This document shows positions 5,397-8,219 of a stretch of DNA of 8,219 bases, piece by piece; position 1 is the stretch's first letter; every line of letters begins with the position of its first letter. Under the pieces are notes generated by a model, which searched no databases, had not been told where the DNA came from, and was given only the letters and a program-made list of their open reading frames with translations. Location: contig PWGE01000148.1 in assembly GCA_003554345.1 (NCBI GenBank), positions 1-8,219 on the forward strand. Reading direction: 5' to 3'. The DNA comes from Candidatus Sumerlaeota bacterium. Its GTDB lineage: Bacteria; Sumerlaeota; T1SED10-198M. Made by a program: the position numbers and the translations under genes.

Positions 5397-8219
5397 ATGA
5401 AAAAATATGCATTCCTTTTTATTGTTGTCCTATCTTTTCTTCCATTTACCGCTTATGCTGCAGCAAACATGCAAATAATGGCGCGGCATGACGCAGGTAC
5501 CGGAGACCCTTATGATGATTATCTGAAACAGACTGACCTTAAGTGGCACTGGACGCCGGATTTTTATCTTTATCAGGCAGGCGACAGGGTTAGTTACTGG
5601 CTTGATGATTTTAGCTGGAATGAAGCCCGCGCAGAAATTCAAAGGGCTATGAATCAATGGAGTGATGTTAGTGGCTCTGACTTTAACTTTGGAGGGTTGC
5701 ATCCTCACGACTTTGCCCGTGAGCCTTCTATTCATGGTTATGCCGCTCTGGATGGGCATAATCTCATTACTTTTGCTGATAATGACTTTCCCGGTGGGGC
5801 CGATGCCTATGCCGTTACAAGTCTTTTTTATTTTGAGGAAGGGTTCGATACCCGTGAAATTGACTGGGATGACCCCCCTCGTGGGATATTAGGTAAAGTA
5901 GAAGACCGGGTGTTTGTCACACCTGATGAGGATGAATTCTGGGATTTTGAAGACCTGGTGGATGGCGATATCAGGAATGTGGCAGGTATTCCATATCGTG
6001 ATTATTATGAACCCGGGACTATCATTGACGCTGACATTGTATTTAATCCGGATCCTGAAGTAGATTTTCAGATCATCCCTGATGACCCGAGAGATCCTGG
6101 TTCTTACAGGGGTGTTCCGGATGTCAGGATGTTGGCTCTCAGGGAATTAGGACGGGCTATCGGATTGGCTGATTCTCTCCTGGAAAGAGCTGTTTTAACC
6201 TACGAACCTTTCGTTGCTGATGATTATGATAATGACGAAATACCTACCGATCCCTATGAGTTCAGGGAATTGAAACTGGATGATGAGATGGCTATAACCC
6301 TTACCTATCCCAAAGATGACTTAAAATCTGGCAACTATATAGCTGGAAATATTCTTGATGGACAGGCATACATACAGGATGATGACTTGCCTGATGATGG
6401 CGTTATTATGGCTAATCCTGTATACCTGGGTTATCCCACAGACCGACCGGGAAGACCCGACGTGGTGGATTCAGACCGTGGCCCTATACGCCTTGTGGCC
6501 CAGGTTTTTAGCGGGATAGGTAACCGCTTTCCTCTCTATGAGAACGGCGAGCTTGATTTTGCCAATAACGGAAAATATATTTTCCCGAATGTGCCGGAAC
6601 GTGACGACTGGGTTCTATATATAGAACCAATGGCAGATACAGATGCCGCAGATATCAATGAATATGTTGATGAGTACAGTGGTGATGAAGATTTTTCTGC
6701 CCAGTTTTTTGGGGTAGATGAATATTATCTGGACTATTTGCAGGGTTTTGATATTGCGGAAGCCGCTGGAGATTTTGTTTCCAATCATTTCCTGGAAATG
6801 TACGTGAATCAGTTTGGACAGTATTCTATTGGAGTCCCGGGTGGTGCTATGGCATTGGGAAATCATCCGTTTCCTTCCCGCAATTATGTCTCCATGAGGG
6901 TGGGTGGCAGCCAGAGTAATAACCGTCAGCGTGCCCTGGGAAGTGTGCCTCCTGGTGAAGCTCTTGAACTTGATGATAGTGCAAATACAGCGGATGGTAC
7001 CTGGCGTACCAACCAGGTAGAAGTTAACCAGAAGAATCACCTGGTAGGTAATACCCTTTATGTGGAATATAACCTGAAAAATACTGCCAGTGTTTCACAG
7101 AATGTTGATTTTCGTGTCTTCTGGGATATGGCAATAGGAGCTGATCCCTCTGCCGAGGTGTATAACGGCGATACTATGCAGAGATATACCTCTGCCCGTA
7201 CCCTGCAAAAAGGAGAGTATCCCCGTACCATTCATTTCCGGGATAGCAGTCCATCAACTCTTGTGCAAACTCAGCTTGATCTTGACCATACAGATGATCC
7301 ATCCAGAATTTTGCTGGGTGGTTTGCACGATATGCTTGATAGACCACATATTCCGAATGCTGTTGGTTCTTTAGACGAAAATATAGCCATGATTCTGTGC
7401 TACGATGGAATCAACCTGGCAGGGAACGAGGAAAAAAGGATACGTATCAGGTATGATATGATGGATTTTGCCGGATGGCGCGATGTTCCATATAATTCCA
7501 TTACCTTTGAAGATGAAGAGGGGGTGGAGCAGACTTATGAGATAAGTACCGATGAATCCCTTCTTTTTCTGGATAATACCGTTGGGGCTCTGGAGAATAT
7601 TAATATTTTTACCGATACCGATACCACGGTAGAATATCGTGAATTTCGGGATACTCCCACTCCACCGGTAGAATTCAGGGATGTTTCTGAATATACCCGT
7701 GATCCCCACTTGCCGGAACTGAATACTACCAGTCTCAGCGGCCGTTTTGCTGATTTAACGGGGAATGGCTACCTCGACATGGTACTGGCAGGAGGTGTTA
7801 ATAATGCTTTTAACTTCAGCGGCACCTCAAATCGCCTGATGATCAACGATGGCACCGGTAGATTTGAAGATGTGTCCGGGGAAGAGGGTCGTTTTCCCCA
7901 CTGGCAACAAGAGGCTACTTATGATGTCCTCCTGGAGGATTTTAATAATAACGGTCATATTGACATCTTTGTCTCTAATTTCGCGGCACCCGGGTTTTCG
8001 ACAGGTGCTCAAAATCGGCTTTTTATGAACCGGGGAGACGGGTCTTTTGATGATGTGACCAATGAACCTGCAGATCCCGACGATCCTGATTCTCCCACTG
8101 TTTTACCAGGAGTGCTTGATGAAGGTCCTTTTGTGGTGGGTGACCCTTCAACAAGACCGGCAGCAGCTGACCTTACCCGGAGTGGCTATAAGGATATTGT
8201 AGTGGCTAATTTTGGTTTC
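5397..8219 (+). CDS. Large secreted pseudo-matrixin with C-terminal FG-GAP/VCBS repeats (partial, runs off right edge)
   Basis: From the ATG at 5397 (GAGGA at 5384-5388, eight bases upstream) the frame is open for 941 codons to the window edge. Residues 1-21 are a signal peptide (K-K-Y-A-F-L-F-I-V-V-L-S-F core, A-Y-A end). Residues about 55-310 follow a matrixin-type metalloprotease: W-N-E-A-R-A-E-I-Q-R-A-M-N-Q-W (74-88), DGHNLITFAD (119-128), IIDADIVFNPD (209-219), a helix DVRMLALRELGRAIGLADS (242-260), and LDDEMAITLTYP (294-305). The zinc site HExxHxxGxxH is altered: R249, E250, R253, D259, so catalysis by the usual mechanism is not expected. Residues about 310-450 resemble a carboxypeptidase-regulatory-like beta domain (GNYIAGNILDG; NGKYIFPNVPE; WVLYIEP). 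Residues about 515-575 include a beta domain with LYVEYNLKNTASVSQNVDFRVFWD-type strands (534-557). From 782 on are FG-GAP/VCBS units with calcium-loop motifs. The protein is very acidic. Likely an exported binding or adhesion protein, cut here by the window, not by a stop. Confidence 0.9.
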   Translation, partial: MKKYAFLFIVVLSFLPFTAYAAANMQIMARHDAGTGDPYDDYLKQTDLKWHWTPDFYLYQAGDRVSYWLDDFSWNEARAEIQRAMNQWSDVSGSDFNFGGLHPHDFAREPSIHGYAALDGHNLITFADNDFPGGADAYAVTSLFYFEEGFDTREIDWDDPPRGILGKVEDRVFVTPDEDEFWDFEDLVDGDIRNVAGIPYRDYYEPGTIIDADIVFNPDPEVDFQIIPDDPRDPGSYRGVPDVRMLALRELGRAIGLADSLLERAVLTYEPFVADDYDNDEIPTDPYEFRELKLDDEMAITLTYPKDDLKSGNYIAGNILDGQAYIQDDDLPDDGVIMANPVYLGYPTDRPGRPDVVDSDRGPIRLVAQVFSGIGNRFPLYENGELDFANNGKYIFPNVPERDDWVLYIEPMADTDAADINEYVDEYSGDEDFSAQFFGVDEYYLDYLQGFDIAEAAGDFVSNHFLEMYVNQFGQYSIGVPGGAMALGNHPFPSRNYVSMRVGGSQSNNRQRALGSVPPGEALELDDSANTADGTWRTNQVEVNQKNHLVGNTLYVEYNLKNTASVSQNVDFRVFWDMAIGADPSAEVYNGDTMQRYTSARTLQKGEYPRTIHFRDSSPSTLVQTQLDLDHTDDPSRILLGGLHDMLDRPHIPNAVGSLDENIAMILCYDGINLAGNEEKRIRIRYDMMDFAGWRDVPYNSITFEDEEGVEQTYEISTDESLLFLDNTVGALENINIFTDTDTTVEYREFRDTPTPPVEFRDVSEYTRDPHLPELNTTSLSGRFADLTGNGYLDMVLAGGVNNAFNFSGTSNRLMINDGTGRFEDVSGEEGRFPHWQQEATYDVLLEDFNNNGHIDIFVSNFAAPGFSTGAQNRLFMNRGDGSFDDVTNEPADPDDPDSPTVLPGVLDEGPFVVGDPSTRPAAADLTRSGYKDIVVANFGF
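6141..6176 (+). other. Degenerate zinc-binding site of the matrixin-like domain
   Basis: Residues 249-260 read R-E-L-G-R-A-I-G-L-A-D-S where active matrixins have H-E-L-G-H-A-x-G-L-x-H-S. The framework residues, including the general-base position E250 and the glycine turn G256, are kept, and all three histidine ligands are changed (AGG, CGG and GAT codons). AGG is at least two base changes from either histidine codon, so a single sequencing error cannot explain it. Confidence 0.85.
7740..8219 (+). repeat. FG-GAP/VCBS repeat region within the long protein (at least three calcium-loop units)
   Basis: Three loops of the form D-x-x-x-x-G-x-x-D occur: DLTGNGYLD (786-794), DFNNNGHID (848-856, the canonical D-x-N-x-N-G-x-x-D) and DLTRSGYKD (925-933). 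Between them lie NRLMINDGTGRFEDV (812-826) and NRLFMNRGDGSFDDVT (873-888), the typical N-x-L-x-x-N-x-G-x-G-x-F-x-D-V strand pair of VCBS/ASPIC-UnbV-type propellers. Spacing is 62 and 77 residues. A propeller would need several more units beyond the window. Confidence 0.82.

Noticed and set aside
1-8219. tRNA, rRNA, CRISPR arrays, insertion sequences or phage genes
   Set aside because: None was recognised on either strand: no regular direct repeats with spacers, no transposase-like reading frames, and no cloverleaf or rRNA core sequences noticed by eye.

Overview
The window looks like the chromosome of an uncultivated, free-living diderm heterotroph. The evidence is Shine-Dalgarno-led genes at moderate G+C, one gene after another with a Sec-type signal peptide, a periplasmic-type ABC binding protein, and large multidomain secreted proteins with FG-GAP/VCBS repeats. 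Such gene sets are common in PVC/FCB-type and related candidate-phylum genomes. No marker gene fixes the taxon, so the lineage is left open.

Layout. Bases 1-103 may hold the last 33 codons of a gene entering from the left. Bases 104-721 contain no convincing gene, only a short hairpin near 140-161. Bases 722-906 form a cobalamin (B12) riboswitch aptamer. It is followed by a hairpin (903-942) that buries the Shine-Dalgarno of the next gene. Then come a secreted protein with seven beta-propeller-like repeats (946-2181, probable TTG start), a secreted concanavalin-like beta-sandwich candidate 33 bp further on (2215-3090), and, after a 307-bp gap, a class III periplasmic binding protein of the BtuF/FhuD/HmuT type (3398-4288). 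After 435 bp without a clear gene but with a good -10 box come a 217-residue secreted protein (4724-5377) and, 19 bp later, a very long secreted protein running off the right edge (5397 to 8219, 941 codons with no stop).

How they fit together. The B12 riboswitch makes the first block a likely corrinoid-acquisition locus: a secreted propeller that could capture the ligand, an unknown secreted partner, and a binding protein able to hand it to an ABC importer. The propeller recalls BtuG, the B12-binding surface propeller of Bacteroides, but no direct homology is claimed.

The second block is a two-gene unit: a small secreted protein of a type I recall next to matrixin-like proteases, and a matrixin-like protein. 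The matrixin fold is recognisable through several conserved segments, but all three zinc-ligand histidines of HExxHxxGxxH are replaced, giving R-E-x-x-R-x-x-G-x-x-D. The protein is therefore predicted to be a pseudoprotease fused to binding domains and an FG-GAP/VCBS calcium-loop propeller. The riboswitch-controlled propeller and the pseudo-matrixin are the two most interesting points in the window.
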